Below are positions 9,634 through 18,519 of a DNA stretch of 47,425 nt, in pieces; within the stretch, counting starts at the first letter, position 1; every line of letters starts with the position of its first letter. The stretch is from Gammaproteobacteria bacterium (lineage in GTDB: Bacteria > Pseudomonadota > Gammaproteobacteria > UBA9214). The position numbers and the translations under genes were made by a program. The notes under the pieces were generated by a model, which saw only the letters and a program-made list of their open reading frames with translations, did not search any database and was not told where the DNA came from. The stretch covers positions 1 through 47,425 of the forward strand of contig JAOUBY010000009.1 of assembly GCA_029860045.1 (NCBI GenBank). The letters are read 5' to 3'.

Positions 9634-10136
9634 GTGTCGCGCTTGATTTCCAGCCTGAGCGGGTCCGGTCCCGACAGCTTGATATGTTCGCCGGGCTGCA
9701 GTTCGACACGCTGTCCGACGACATTCGCCTCAATGGGTAGTTCGCGCCCGCTGCGCTCGATCAGTACGGCAAGGTGAATCGATGCTGGCCGTCCGTAATC
9801 AAACAGTTCGTTCAGGGCAGCGCGAATGGTGCGCCCGGTATGCAGTACGTCGTCCACCAGCAGGATATGCCGGCCATCGATACCGAACGGTAATTCCGAT
9901 GTTTGTACCACCGGGTTGATGCCGATGCGGGTAAAGTCATCGCGGTAGAACGAGATGTCGAGGCTGCCGAGTGGATCGTTGATCGACAGGCGCTGGTAGA
10001 GTTGTTCGGCGACCCATACGCCGCCGCTGTGAATGCCGACCATGACCGGGTTATCCAGGTCATTGCGTGAAATCAGCTCGTCCAGTTGTGTGGCCATGGC
10101 GTCAAGCATGGCCGGGATATTGTCAAGGTTGCTCAT
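9630..10136 (-). CDS. pyrR: Bifunctional pyr operon regulator/uracil phosphoribosyltransferase PyrR
   Basis: PRPP-binding motif [19 protein letters not shown]; overlaps pyrB and ruvX. Confidence 0.93.
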   Translation of the reverse strand: MSNLDNIPAMLDAMATQLDELISRNDLDNPVMVGIHSGGVWVAEQLYQRLSINDPLGSLDISFYRDDFTRIGINPVVQTSELPFGIDGRHILLVDDVLHTGRTIRAALNELFDYGRPASIHLAVLIERSGRELPIEANVVGQRVELQPGEHIKLSGPDPLRLEIKRDT

Positions 10137-10540
10137 TGATTGTTCGTGTCCAGCCAGTCCTGCAGGATAATCTGGGCCGCGATGGCATCGATGCCGGTAT
10201 TTACGCTGCCGGTACTCTCGCGCTGCAATTCGGCTGCGGCGTGCGAGCTGAGTCGTTCATCCATTGTGGTTACCGGCAAACGGTAGCGTGCTTCCAGTTG
10301 TTGTGCAAACTCACGTGCTGCCCGTGTCATGTCCGAGTCGCTGCTGTCCGCGTGGCGTGGCAGCCCGACCACCAGCGACTGCGGGCGCCATTCCTCGATC
10401 AGTGCAGAGATGCGATCCCAGTCAGGCGCGCCGTGACGGGAGCTAATGGTGCACAGCGCGCTGGCGGTGCCGGTAACTCCCTGCCCTACGGCAATGCCGA
10501 TACGCCGCTTGCCGAAATCAAACCCGAGTAATGTCTGCAA
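10133..10540 (-). CDS. ruvX: Putative pre-16S rRNA nuclease YqgF/RuvX
   Basis: LLGFDFGKRRIGIAVGQ, VVGLPRHADSSDS, MDERLSSHAA. Confidence 0.94.
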   Translation of the reverse strand: MQTLLGFDFGKRRIGIAVGQGVTGTASALCTISSRHGAPDWDRISALIEEWRPQSLVVGLPRHADSSDSDMTRAAREFAQQLEARYRLPVTTMDERLSSHAAAELQRESTGSVNTGIDAIAAQIILQDWLDTNNQ

Positions 10541-10575
10541 GATTAGTGGTCCGGCCTCGCGGGTGCGGTGGTCAC

Positions 10576-11139
10576 TCAGGCATGCCCCACGTCACTGGAC
10601 AGCAGGTGCAGGTCAACCCCGATCAGTTCGGCCGCGGCCAGCCAGCGGCGCTCGGTGGGCGTGTTAAACACGATATCCGTACTGGCCGGCCCGCTTAACC
10701 AGGCGTTGTTGGCCATCTCCTGTTCCAGTTGCCCTGCGCCCCAGCCGGCGTAACCGAGCGTGATGATGGCATGTTCCGGGCCCTTGCCCGCGGCAATGGC
10801 GGCAAGGATATCGCGCGAGGAGGTGATGCCGATCTCATCGGTGACCTTGAGTGTTGCCTCCCAGTCGCCGGATGGCTTGTGCAGCACGAAGCCGCGGTCA
10901 CTCTGTACCGGCCCACCCATGTAGACGGGTTGCGAGGCGATCTCGACGTCGTCGGTCCGGATATCCATGTGCAGCAGGACTTCCCCCAGCTGCAGCTCAA
11001 GTGGACGATTGATGACCACCCCGAGCGCACCGTTCTCGTCATGTTCGCAGATATACGTGGTGGTGTGGTGAAAATTCGGGTCTTCCAGCGTCGGCATGGC
11101 GATCAGGAAGTGGTTGCTGAGTGAGCCGGGATAAGTCAT
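10576..11139 (-). CDS. yqgE: UPF0301/AlgH family protein YqgE
   Basis: FLIAMPTLEDPNFHHTTTYICEHDENGALGVVINRP. Confidence 0.95.
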   Translation of the reverse strand: MTYPGSLSNHFLIAMPTLEDPNFHHTTTYICEHDENGALGVVINRPLELQLGEVLLHMDIRTDDVEIASQPVYMGGPVQSDRGFVLHKPSGDWEATLKVTDEIGITSSRDILAAIAAGKGPEHAIITLGYAGWGAGQLEQEMANNAWLSGPASTDIVFNTPTERRWLAAAELIGVDLHLLSSDVGHA

Positions 11140-11209
11140 ACGACCAGTATCAGGCGATGTCCCGCCGCATTCAAGCCTTCACAGTGGATATGCGGTGTTT
11201 TCCTACACG

Positions 11210-12064
11210 CTAGCGGCTGGAGAGCTGGTTGGTAGAAAACTCCCAGGTGCGTGTGATATGCAGGATGTCCGCATCCTTGAGGATTTCCGGCGGAAACGGC
11301 GGGAATGGCGATGCCAGCTCGACGATCCGGGTCGCTGCCGCGTCGATGACCGGGTGGCCGGAGGGGCGCAGTATCCTGATATCACGCACCGTGCCGTCGG
11401 CATTCAGCGCAACGTCCATCATCAGCTTGCCCGATATACCGGCCCGGCGTGCCTCGTCCGGGTAATTCAGGTTCCCCACCCGCTCGACCTTCTTGACCCA
11501 TTCGCTCATGTAATTGGCGTACTTGAATTCCTGGGTGCGGGCCGAGACGAAAATCTGCTTGGGTCGCTTGGCATAGGCCTGCATGGTTTCACTCAGTTGC
11601 TCGCTCAGGTTGACCATTTCCATGCTGCGTTCGATCAGTTTGGCCGCGGTGATGTCCGGTGTTTCCGTCTCCGGGTTGCTGAGCTCCTGCTGGCGCACCT
11701 TGATGTCGTCGTTGCTGGCCGTAACCACCTGGGTGGGCGCGGCCTCGGGCTGTTGTTGCTGCACTGACGGGGCCTGTTCCGGTACGGCCAGCTCCGGCTT
11801 GACCTTCTCGGTGGTGTTACCACCGCCATCCTGGCTGGTCTGGGCGAGGTACTCGGCCTCTTCCGGTGTCTCGGTCTTGCGATTGGAGACAGTGATGTCG
11901 AGAGTCGGCAGGACATTTTCCGGTGCCGGGTCATCGTACAGGGCGAAGGTGATGCCAAGGATGATCATGGCGTGCATGGCCACGGCGAGGAACAGGGTCA
12001 GCGCAAAGCGGTCCGTCGTGGTGACGGAGGTCTCGTTCAGCGATTGTGTTTCGGCGATTGACAT
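11210..12064 (-). CDS. tonB: Energy transducer TonB family protein
   Basis: N-terminal TM segment, Pro/Glu/Gln-rich spacer, TonB C-terminal domain (YPDEARRAGISGKLMMDVALNADGTVRDIRILRPSGHPVID). Confidence 0.85.
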   Translation of the reverse strand: MSIAETQSLNETSVTTTDRFALTLFLAVAMHAMIILGITFALYDDPAPENVLPTLDITVSNRKTETPEEAEYLAQTSQDGGGNTTEKVKPELAVPEQAPSVQQQQPEAAPTQVVTASNDDIKVRQQELSNPETETPDITAAKLIERSMEMVNLSEQLSETMQAYAKRPKQIFVSARTQEFKYANYMSEWVKKVERVGNLNYPDEARRAGISGKLMMDVALNADGTVRDIRILRPSGHPVIDAAATRIVELASPFPPFPPEILKDADILHITRTWEFSTNQLSSR

Positions 12065-12162
12065 GCAGGTTCCGGGTTGTACTCGGCATTGACAAGTATA
12101 GCGTCAAACCGTTCCCTGGCTGGAGCCGCTACCTGCCGATTGTATCGAGATGGCCATTCCGG

Positions 12163-12582
12163 CTACCAGCAGTGCTTGCTCAGGTAGCTGATAGATAGTT
12201 TGCGCTGTTCGCGATCGCGTGTGCTGCGCAGCTTGTCACGGTTTGCGCGGCAGCTGGCCCGGTGCGCGGCCACGGCATGATCATTGCGCTGGCGCATGTC
12301 CAGTGCCCGCTGTTGCTGACGTGCCCGGCGGCGCTCCATCCTGTGCAGGGCCTCTTGTTCCCCCGGCCTCAGCCCGCTGGCTGCCCCGGTGGCCTGGTCT
12401 GCAAACCTTATTTGCCGGCCCGGCCGGGCGGTCTCCACGGGCGGGGTGTCGCTGAAGTGGGTCTGGCCCCGGGCATCCGTCCATTGCCACACCGTATCCG
12501 CCCGTGCCGTGCGTCCCGGATGCAGCCCGGCCAGCAGGCTGCCCCAGATCAGGCTGGCGAGGATTACGGGTGCATGGCGCAT
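12163..12582 (-). CDS. DUF4124 domain-containing protein
   Basis: DTVWQWTDARGQTHFSDTPP motif after a signal peptide. Confidence 0.8.
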   Translation of the reverse strand: MRHAPVILASLIWGSLLAGLHPGRTARADTVWQWTDARGQTHFSDTPPVETARPGRQIRFADQATGAASGLRPGEQEALHRMERRRARQQQRALDMRQRNDHAVAAHRASCRANRDKLRSTRDREQRKLSISYLSKHCW

Positions 12583-12707
12583 GGGTGAGTCCTGGAGGAG
12601 TCGATTACCGGGTCTATAGTCTGGCCTGAATCCCGGTGGCAGCGTGTCAGCAGGGTGCCGACCTGGTGGTCGGAATTCCCGGGCGGCGTGAGTCGGCGCA
12701 TGGCGCC

Positions 12708-13745
12708 TCAGTGAGTAATGCGCACCTCGGCATTGATATCTTCGTTGAGTTCGGTAATCGCCTGCATCGCGGGCGTCATATGAATCACCCCTGCACTGTC
12801 CACCCGCATGACCCGATCAATCCCCATACGCCGCGCGATTGCCTGCCAGTCGTCGGTGCCGGCAACAAACAGGGCAGTGGCCGCGGCGTCTGCCGTGGCG
12901 GCATTTTCATGCACCACGGTAACGGCGCTGGTGCCGGTCGCCGGGTAGCCGGTGCGCGGGTCGAGGATGTGGTGGAAGCGCTTGCCATCTACCTCGAACA
13001 GGCGCTCGTAGTCACCCGAGGTGAATACGCTGGTATCGCCCGATGTTTTAATGCGTGCCAGAATGCCTTCCCTGCGCGGGTGGCGAATGCCGATGTTCCA
13101 GGCCCGTTCACCACGTGTTCCAATGGCGCGCAGGTCGCCGCCGGTGTTGACGATGGCGTTGTGAATGCCGCGCTTGCGCAGGTGATCGATCAGTTGGTCA
13201 ATCGCATAACCCTTGGCAAAGGCGCCCAGGTCGTAGGCGAGCTGCGGGTTGCGGCTGACAATTTGCGTACCCTGGATACTGACATCATCGACCGTCGGCG
13301 CCTGCGCCAGCCACTGCTCGATCGTCGCCGGGTCTGGATAGGCGCCTTCCGGCAACGGGTTGCCCTGGAATCCCCACACTGCAATCAGTTTTCCGATGGT
13401 CGGGTTGAACAGGTGATTACTGAGCCGGGACAGGCGGTTGGCTTCGGCCAGCAGCGGCAACAGTGCGGGCTCCGGCGTGAAGGGTTGCAGCGTGGCAAGC
13501 CGGGTATTGGTCTCTGTCAGCGGGCCGGGTTCCCACGGATGCCAGTCGTGGTGCCAGGTCATGAATTGTAGCTCGATTTCCGTGCTGACCGTTTCGGCGT
13601 AGGCGTGCTCCACGCCGTAGAAGGTAACCTCGATCAGGGTACCAAAGGCCAGGTACTGGTCGTGGAATACCGGTTCTGCTGTGTTGTCACAGGCGGAAAG
13701 CAGGGCAAGCGGCAGCACCAGCAGCAGGCACAGCCGGTGTATCAC
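12708..13745 (-). CDS. apbE: FAD:protein FMN transferase (ApbE family)
   Basis: Lipobox-like LLSAC; DLGAFAKGYAIDQ, NTGGDLRAIG, HHILDPRTGYP motifs. Confidence 0.93.
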   Translation of the reverse strand: MIHRLCLLLVLPLALLSACDNTAEPVFHDQYLAFGTLIEVTFYGVEHAYAETVSTEIELQFMTWHHDWHPWEPGPLTETNTRLATLQPFTPEPALLPLLAEANRLSRLSNHLFNPTIGKLIAVWGFQGNPLPEGAYPDPATIEQWLAQAPTVDDVSIQGTQIVSRNPQLAYDLGAFAKGYAIDQLIDHLRKRGIHNAIVNTGGDLRAIGTRGERAWNIGIRHPRREGILARIKTSGDTSVFTSGDYERLFEVDGKRFHHILDPRTGYPATGTSAVTVVHENAATADAAATALFVAGTDDWQAIARRMGIDRVMRVDSAGVIHMTPAMQAITELNEDINAEVRITH

Positions 13746-14728
13746 GCGGTTTCCAGCTTGCCTGCGATGGCTTCCATTAGTTGCCCGGCGATATCGCTGC
13801 CGTACTGTGCGTCGAGCTCGCGGATACAGGTCGGGCTGGTGACGTTGATCTCGGTCAGGTAGTCACCGATCACATCCAGACCGACAAACAGCAGTCCCCG
13901 TTCGCGCAGTGTGGGGCCGACCTGGGTACAGATCCAGCGGTCGCGCTCACTGAGCTCCACGCCCTGGCCAGTACCGCCCGCCGCGAGGTTGCCGCGGTTC
14001 TCGCCGGCCGCCGGGATGCGTGCCAGGGCATGCGGGAACGGTTCACCATCGATCATCAGGATACGTTTGTCGCCCCGGGCGATTTCCGGGATATAGCGTT
14101 GTGCCATTGCGCTCTGGCGGCCGTTATCGGTGATGGTTTCCAGGATAACCCCCAGGTTGGGGTCATCGTGGCGGACTCGAAATACCGATTCACCACCCAT
14201 GCCGTGCAGCGGTTTTACCACGATGTCGCCGTGTTCCTGCAGGAAGGCCCTGAGTCGCTGGCGGTCGCGACTCACACACATCGGCGCGCAGCACTGTGCA
14301 AACCAGGCGATGTAGAGTTTCTCGTTGGCATTGCGGATTGCGGCGGGGCGGTTCACCACCAGTACGCCGTTCGCCTCGGCACGCTCCAGCAGGAAGGTGG
14401 TATAGAGAAATTCCAGGTCAACCGGCGGGTCCTTGCGCATCAGTACCACGTCCAGTTCCTGCAGCGGTGCCGTCACCGGCTCCGCCAGGCTGTACCAGTC
14501 ATGCGGGTCTGTGCGCACCTCGAGGCGGGACATGCGCGCGTGACAGTCACCGTCCGCCAGGAACAGGTCCGACTGCTCCATGTGGTAGAGCTCGCAGCCG
14601 CGTTGCTGTGCCGCCAGCAGCATGGCCAGCGTGCTGTCCTTTTTATAGTTAATGGACCCGATCGGGTCCATGACCACACCCAGTTTGATGTTCATATGAG
14701 TCATTTCCATGCCCCTGTTGGAGCGCAC
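13742..14728 (-). CDS. gshB: Glutathione synthetase
   Basis: MDPIGSINYKKDSTLAMLLAAQQRG, LMRKDPPVDLEFLYTTFLLE, KPLHGMGGESVFR, NVTSPTCIRELD. Confidence 0.96.
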   Translation of the reverse strand: MRSNRGMEMTHMNIKLGVVMDPIGSINYKKDSTLAMLLAAQQRGCELYHMEQSDLFLADGDCHARMSRLEVRTDPHDWYSLAEPVTAPLQELDVVLMRKDPPVDLEFLYTTFLLERAEANGVLVVNRPAAIRNANEKLYIAWFAQCCAPMCVSRDRQRLRAFLQEHGDIVVKPLHGMGGESVFRVRHDDPNLGVILETITDNGRQSAMAQRYIPEIARGDKRILMIDGEPFPHALARIPAAGENRGNLAAGGTGQGVELSERDRWICTQVGPTLRERGLLFVGLDVIGDYLTEINVTSPTCIRELDAQYGSDIAGQLMEAIAGKLETA

Positions 14729-14915
14729 CGGCTAATTTGTCCGGCTTTGTAAAGTTTGCGGCCAGTTTGACGATAGAGCGATGTACAGGAAAGCCAATAC
14801 TAAGTTAATTCGTCTGTTTGGGCAGGACTGTATGACAGGGGGTCGCTTGCTAGCCGCGATAGCTGCCAGGTGAAAACCTAATAATGTCATTTATAACATA
14901 TACATAGGGGATATC

Positions 14916-15371
14916 ATGCAAAGCAGTGTACCGGCCGGTGAAGTTAACGAAACCGGTAGTGACGAGGCAGCCACCACTCCGGGGGCTGACGGCGCCAAGG
15001 GCATCACCATCATGGTGATAGATGATAGCAAGACCATCCGTCGTACGGCTGAAACGCTACTGCGCAAGGAAGGTTATGAGGTCATCGTGGCAACCGATGG
15101 TTTTGAGGCTCTCAGTATGGTGGCCGACAACAAGCCCGATCTCATTTTCCTCGATGTCATGATGCCACGGCTCGATGGCTATCAGACCTGTGCACTGATC
15201 AAGCATCACCGTGTTTTCCGTCATACGCCGGTTGTGATGCTGTCCAGCAAGGATGGTCTGTTTGACCGTGCACGCGGGCGCGTGGTGGGTTCAGACAACT
15301 ATATTACCAAGCCGTTTACTCGTGATGAATTGCTGGCTGTTATTAACCAACTCTGCAACAAAGCGGACTAA
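14916..15371 (+). CDS. pilG: Twitching motility response regulator PilG
   Basis: REC domain (VIDDSKTIRRTAETLLRKEGYEV...DVMMPRLDGYQTC...SSKDG); gshB-pilG adjacency (divergent here). Confidence 0.93.
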   Translation: MQSSVPAGEVNETGSDEAATTPGADGAKGITIMVIDDSKTIRRTAETLLRKEGYEVIVATDGFEALSMVADNKPDLIFLDVMMPRLDGYQTCALIKHHRVFRHTPVVMLSSKDGLFDRARGRVVGSDNYITKPFTRDELLAVINQLCNKAD

Positions 15372-15389
15372 CCCCAAGGGGCAATACCT

Positions 15390-15755
15390 ATGGCACGAAT
15401 AATGATTGTTGATGACTCGCCGACCGACGCGCAGGCGCTGAGGACGATTCTCGATAAGAATGGATACGAGACGGTGCATGCCACTGACGCGAAGGAAGGG
15501 ATAGATGTCGCGCGCCGTGAGAAACCCGATCTGATTCTTATGGATGTGGTGATGCCGGGGCTGAACGGTTTCCAGGCCACGCGTGAGCTGACCTCCGATC
15601 CGGAGACCGCCGGGATCCCTGTGATTATCGTGACGCGCAAGGACCAGAAGGTTGACCGTGTCTGGGGCATGCGCCAGGGCGCCAAGGATTATGTGATCAA
15701 GCCGGTCAAGGAAAGCACGCTGTTGACCCTGATTAACGAGGCGCTTGCTGCGTAA
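15390..15755 (+). CDS. pilH: Twitching motility response regulator PilH
   Basis: Second single-domain REC directly after pilG (MARIMIVDDSPTDAQALRTIL...MDVVMPGLNGFQATREL). Confidence 0.93.
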   Translation: MARIMIVDDSPTDAQALRTILDKNGYETVHATDAKEGIDVARREKPDLILMDVVMPGLNGFQATRELTSDPETAGIPVIIVTRKDQKVDRVWGMRQGAKDYVIKPVKESTLLTLINEALAA

Positions 15756-15760
15756 CTGCC

Positions 15761-16306
15761 ATGGCCAGAAGAAAAGCATTGAATCCGGTAGCAATCCTGC
15801 AGGAAATCGAGGATCTCTGCCGCGGGTCTGCGACCGGTGCGCCCCGCAAGGCCGGGAACAGCGCCGAGTGGTCCGGAATTACCTTTCGTATCGGGGATAC
15901 CTATCTTGTGTCGCAGCTGGGCGAGGTGGTCGAGATTCTTGAATACCCGGAACTCTCCAGCGTACCGCTGACCAGGCCCTGGGTGCGCGGCATTGCCAAT
16001 GTACGCGGCAACCTGCTTCCGGTCGTTGACATGAGCAGCTTTCTTAACGGCGCCGCAGCAACTATTACGCCGCGATCACGCGTGCTGGTGGTCGATCACA
16101 AGGGTCTCTACACAGGACTGATTGTGGATGAGGTGCTCGGACAGAAACATTTCACTGATGATGAATATACCGGGGATCTGCCGGGTGTGAATGAGGCTTT
16201 TGAGCCATATATACAGAATGGATTCCGCCGTGATGACGTGGTGTGGAGCATATTCAGCCTGCATGAGATGGCTGAAACACCACAGTTCCTGCAGGCGGCC
16301 GTGTAA
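15761..16306 (+). CDS. pilI: CheW-like protein PilI
   Basis: CheW motifs VRGIANVRGNLLPVVDM; position between pilH and pilJ. Confidence 0.92.
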   Translation: MARRKALNPVAILQEIEDLCRGSATGAPRKAGNSAEWSGITFRIGDTYLVSQLGEVVEILEYPELSSVPLTRPWVRGIANVRGNLLPVVDMSSFLNGAAATITPRSRVLVVDHKGLYTGLIVDEVLGQKHFTDDEYTGDLPGVNEAFEPYIQNGFRRDDVVWSIFSLHEMAETPQFLQAAV

Positions 16307-16377
16307 CAGGTTTGGATTAACGAAGCAGTTTTTTTATACAACTTTGCCAGGTGGACTAACCGGTCGGGAGATGGACC

Positions 16378-18390
16378 ATGAAAAAGATGTTTAATGTAGG
16401 TAAATTGGGAGGCAGTAGCCGGATGAAGGCATTGATGTTCTTGATGCTGGGCTCCGTGGCAGCCATGGCCTGGACCTTCGTTCACGTGGGTAACCAGGCC
16501 GGGACTGACCAGGCGCGTCTTACCGATGTGAGTGAGCAGCTGGTGCTGTCACAGAAGTTGGCCAAGTATGCACTGGCTGCGACGACCGGTGATACCGATG
16601 CGTTTGCCAGTATGGAGAGTTCCAAGAACCGGTTCTCCGAGATCATCAAAAAGCAGACGGCTGACTTCGGTGACGCTGGCAGCGAGAACGGAACGGCAGA
16701 GGGCATGGCCCTGGCCAGCCTGGACAAGCGCTGGGGTGGTTTCCGGAACAACATTGATTCCGTGCTTGATGGCCAGTTCCTGATCGTGGCAATGGCCGAG
16801 TCCACCACCGTGGTGAACGAGGTTATGCCGCAGTTGATGGAGCATACCCAGGACATCGTAAATACCCTGGTTAAGAATGGCGCAAGCGCCAGCCAGGTGC
16901 GTCTTGCCAGTCGCCAGATGGTACTCAGTCAGCGCATCGTGAACAGTCTGAACGGTGTTATGACCGGTAAGGGCACCGAGTCATCTGCACTGCTGTTTGC
17001 GGCAGACACCAGGGAATTCGGTCGCGTTCTGGACGGTTTCATGCGCGGTACCGGTGGCATACAGCAGCTGAAGGGCAAGACCTTGCAGTCCAAGGTTCAG
17101 AAGATTGCACTGCTGTTCTCCCGTATTAGTGACAACGCCGGTTCGATTGTTGATAACTCCGAAGAGCTGGTCACGATTCAGACCGCGGCAGCAGACATCA
17201 GTGGACAGAGTGAGACTCTGTATAACGCTGCACATGCCTTGCAGGGTGTGCTGGTCTCCTCCCGCGATGGTCGTTTCATCAACAATGAGCTGGCCTACTC
17301 CCTGGGCGCCATTGCACTGTTCGTGCTGTTCTTTATGGGCTTTGAGGCATTCCGCAGCCAGCGTCAGCGCAGTCGCATCGTGGAAGAGGAAAATGCAGAG
17401 AACCAGGAAGCAATCATGCGCTTGCTGGATGAAATGGGCGACCTGGCTATTGGTGACCTGACAGTCAAGGCGACCGTGACCGAGGACTTTACCGGTGCTA
17501 TCGCTGACTCCATCAACGTCACGGTCGGCTCGCTACGTGACCTGGTGAAAACCATTAACGATACCTCTACACAGCTGTCCGGATCGGTGCAGGAAACCGA
17601 GGAAATCGCTGGCCAGCTGGCTACCGCCAGCAAGAAGCAGTTCGAGGATATCACCCAGGCCAGTACTTCAATTACCGAGATGTCCGAGTCCATGGGCGAG
17701 GTGTCCAACAACGCAAACGAGTCATCAAAGGTTGCCATGCGGTCGGTGGAAATCGCTAAGAAGGGCGGCGATGCAGTGAAACGCACCATGTCCGGTATGG
17801 ATACGATTCGCGAGCACATCCAGGAGACGTCGAAACGAATCAAGCGACTTGGTGAAAGCTCGCAGGAAATTGGCGATATCGTTGAGCTCATTAACGACAT
17901 TGCCGAGCAGACCAACATTCTCGCCCTGAACGCATCGATCCAGGCGGCCATGGCCGGTGAGGCCGGACGTGGTTTCGCGGTGGTTGCCGACGAAGTGCAG
18001 CGACTTGCAGAACGTTCCGCAAATGCTACCCGGCAGATTGAAGCTCTGGTGAAAACCATTCAGGCCGACACCAACGAGGCGGTTATCTCGATGGAGAAGA
18101 GTACCTCTGGTGTGGTCACGGGTGCCCAGCTGGCTGAAGATGCCGGCGGCGCACTGGAAGAGATCGAGACTGTTTCGGATCAGCTTGCTGAACTGATTAA
18201 GGGGATGTCCGGTGAGGCACTCCAGCAGGCAAATGTTGCATCGGAACTGACCGAAACCATGAATGACATTCAGGAGCTGACCACGCAGGCCACGGCCGGT
18301 GCCGAGCAGACCTCGCGGTCTATTGGCAACCTGTCACGTATGTCGCAGGACCTGGATACATCCGTTACCGGTTTCAAACTGCCGCAGTAA
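16378..18390 (+). CDS. pilJ: Type IV pilus methyl-accepting chemotaxis protein PilJ
   Basis: Two TM segments; MCP signalling hairpin INDIAEQTNILALNASIQAAMAGEAGRGFAVVADEVQRLAERS. Confidence 0.95.
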   Translation: MKKMFNVGKLGGSSRMKALMFLMLGSVAAMAWTFVHVGNQAGTDQARLTDVSEQLVLSQKLAKYALAATTGDTDAFASMESSKNRFSEIIKKQTADFGDAGSENGTAEGMALASLDKRWGGFRNNIDSVLDGQFLIVAMAESTTVVNEVMPQLMEHTQDIVNTLVKNGASASQVRLASRQMVLSQRIVNSLNGVMTGKGTESSALLFAADTREFGRVLDGFMRGTGGIQQLKGKTLQSKVQKIALLFSRISDNAGSIVDNSEELVTIQTAAADISGQSETLYNAAHALQGVLVSSRDGRFINNELAYSLGAIALFVLFFMGFEAFRSQRQRSRIVEEENAENQEAIMRLLDEMGDLAIGDLTVKATVTEDFTGAIADSINVTVGSLRDLVKTINDTSTQLSGSVQETEEIAGQLATASKKQFEDITQASTSITEMSESMGEVSNNANESSKVAMRSVEIAKKGGDAVKRTMSGMDTIREHIQETSKRIKRLGESSQEIGDIVELINDIAEQTNILALNASIQAAMAGEAGRGFAVVADEVQRLAERSANATRQIEALVKTIQADTNEAVISMEKSTSGVVTGAQLAEDAGGALEEIETVSDQLAELIKGMSGEALQQANVASELTETMNDIQELTTQATAGAEQTSRSIGNLSRMSQDLDTSVTGFKLPQ

Positions 18391-18519
18391 GGCGTTACAG
18401 GCTGACAACGGGATATTCAGGTTTCTATCCTGCTGTTGTTCCGGGGAGGCAGTGCATTTTACAAATGCCGCCGGTTGGCAGTTATGAACAGACACTGAAT
18501 GTGGTAGCAAGGAACAATT

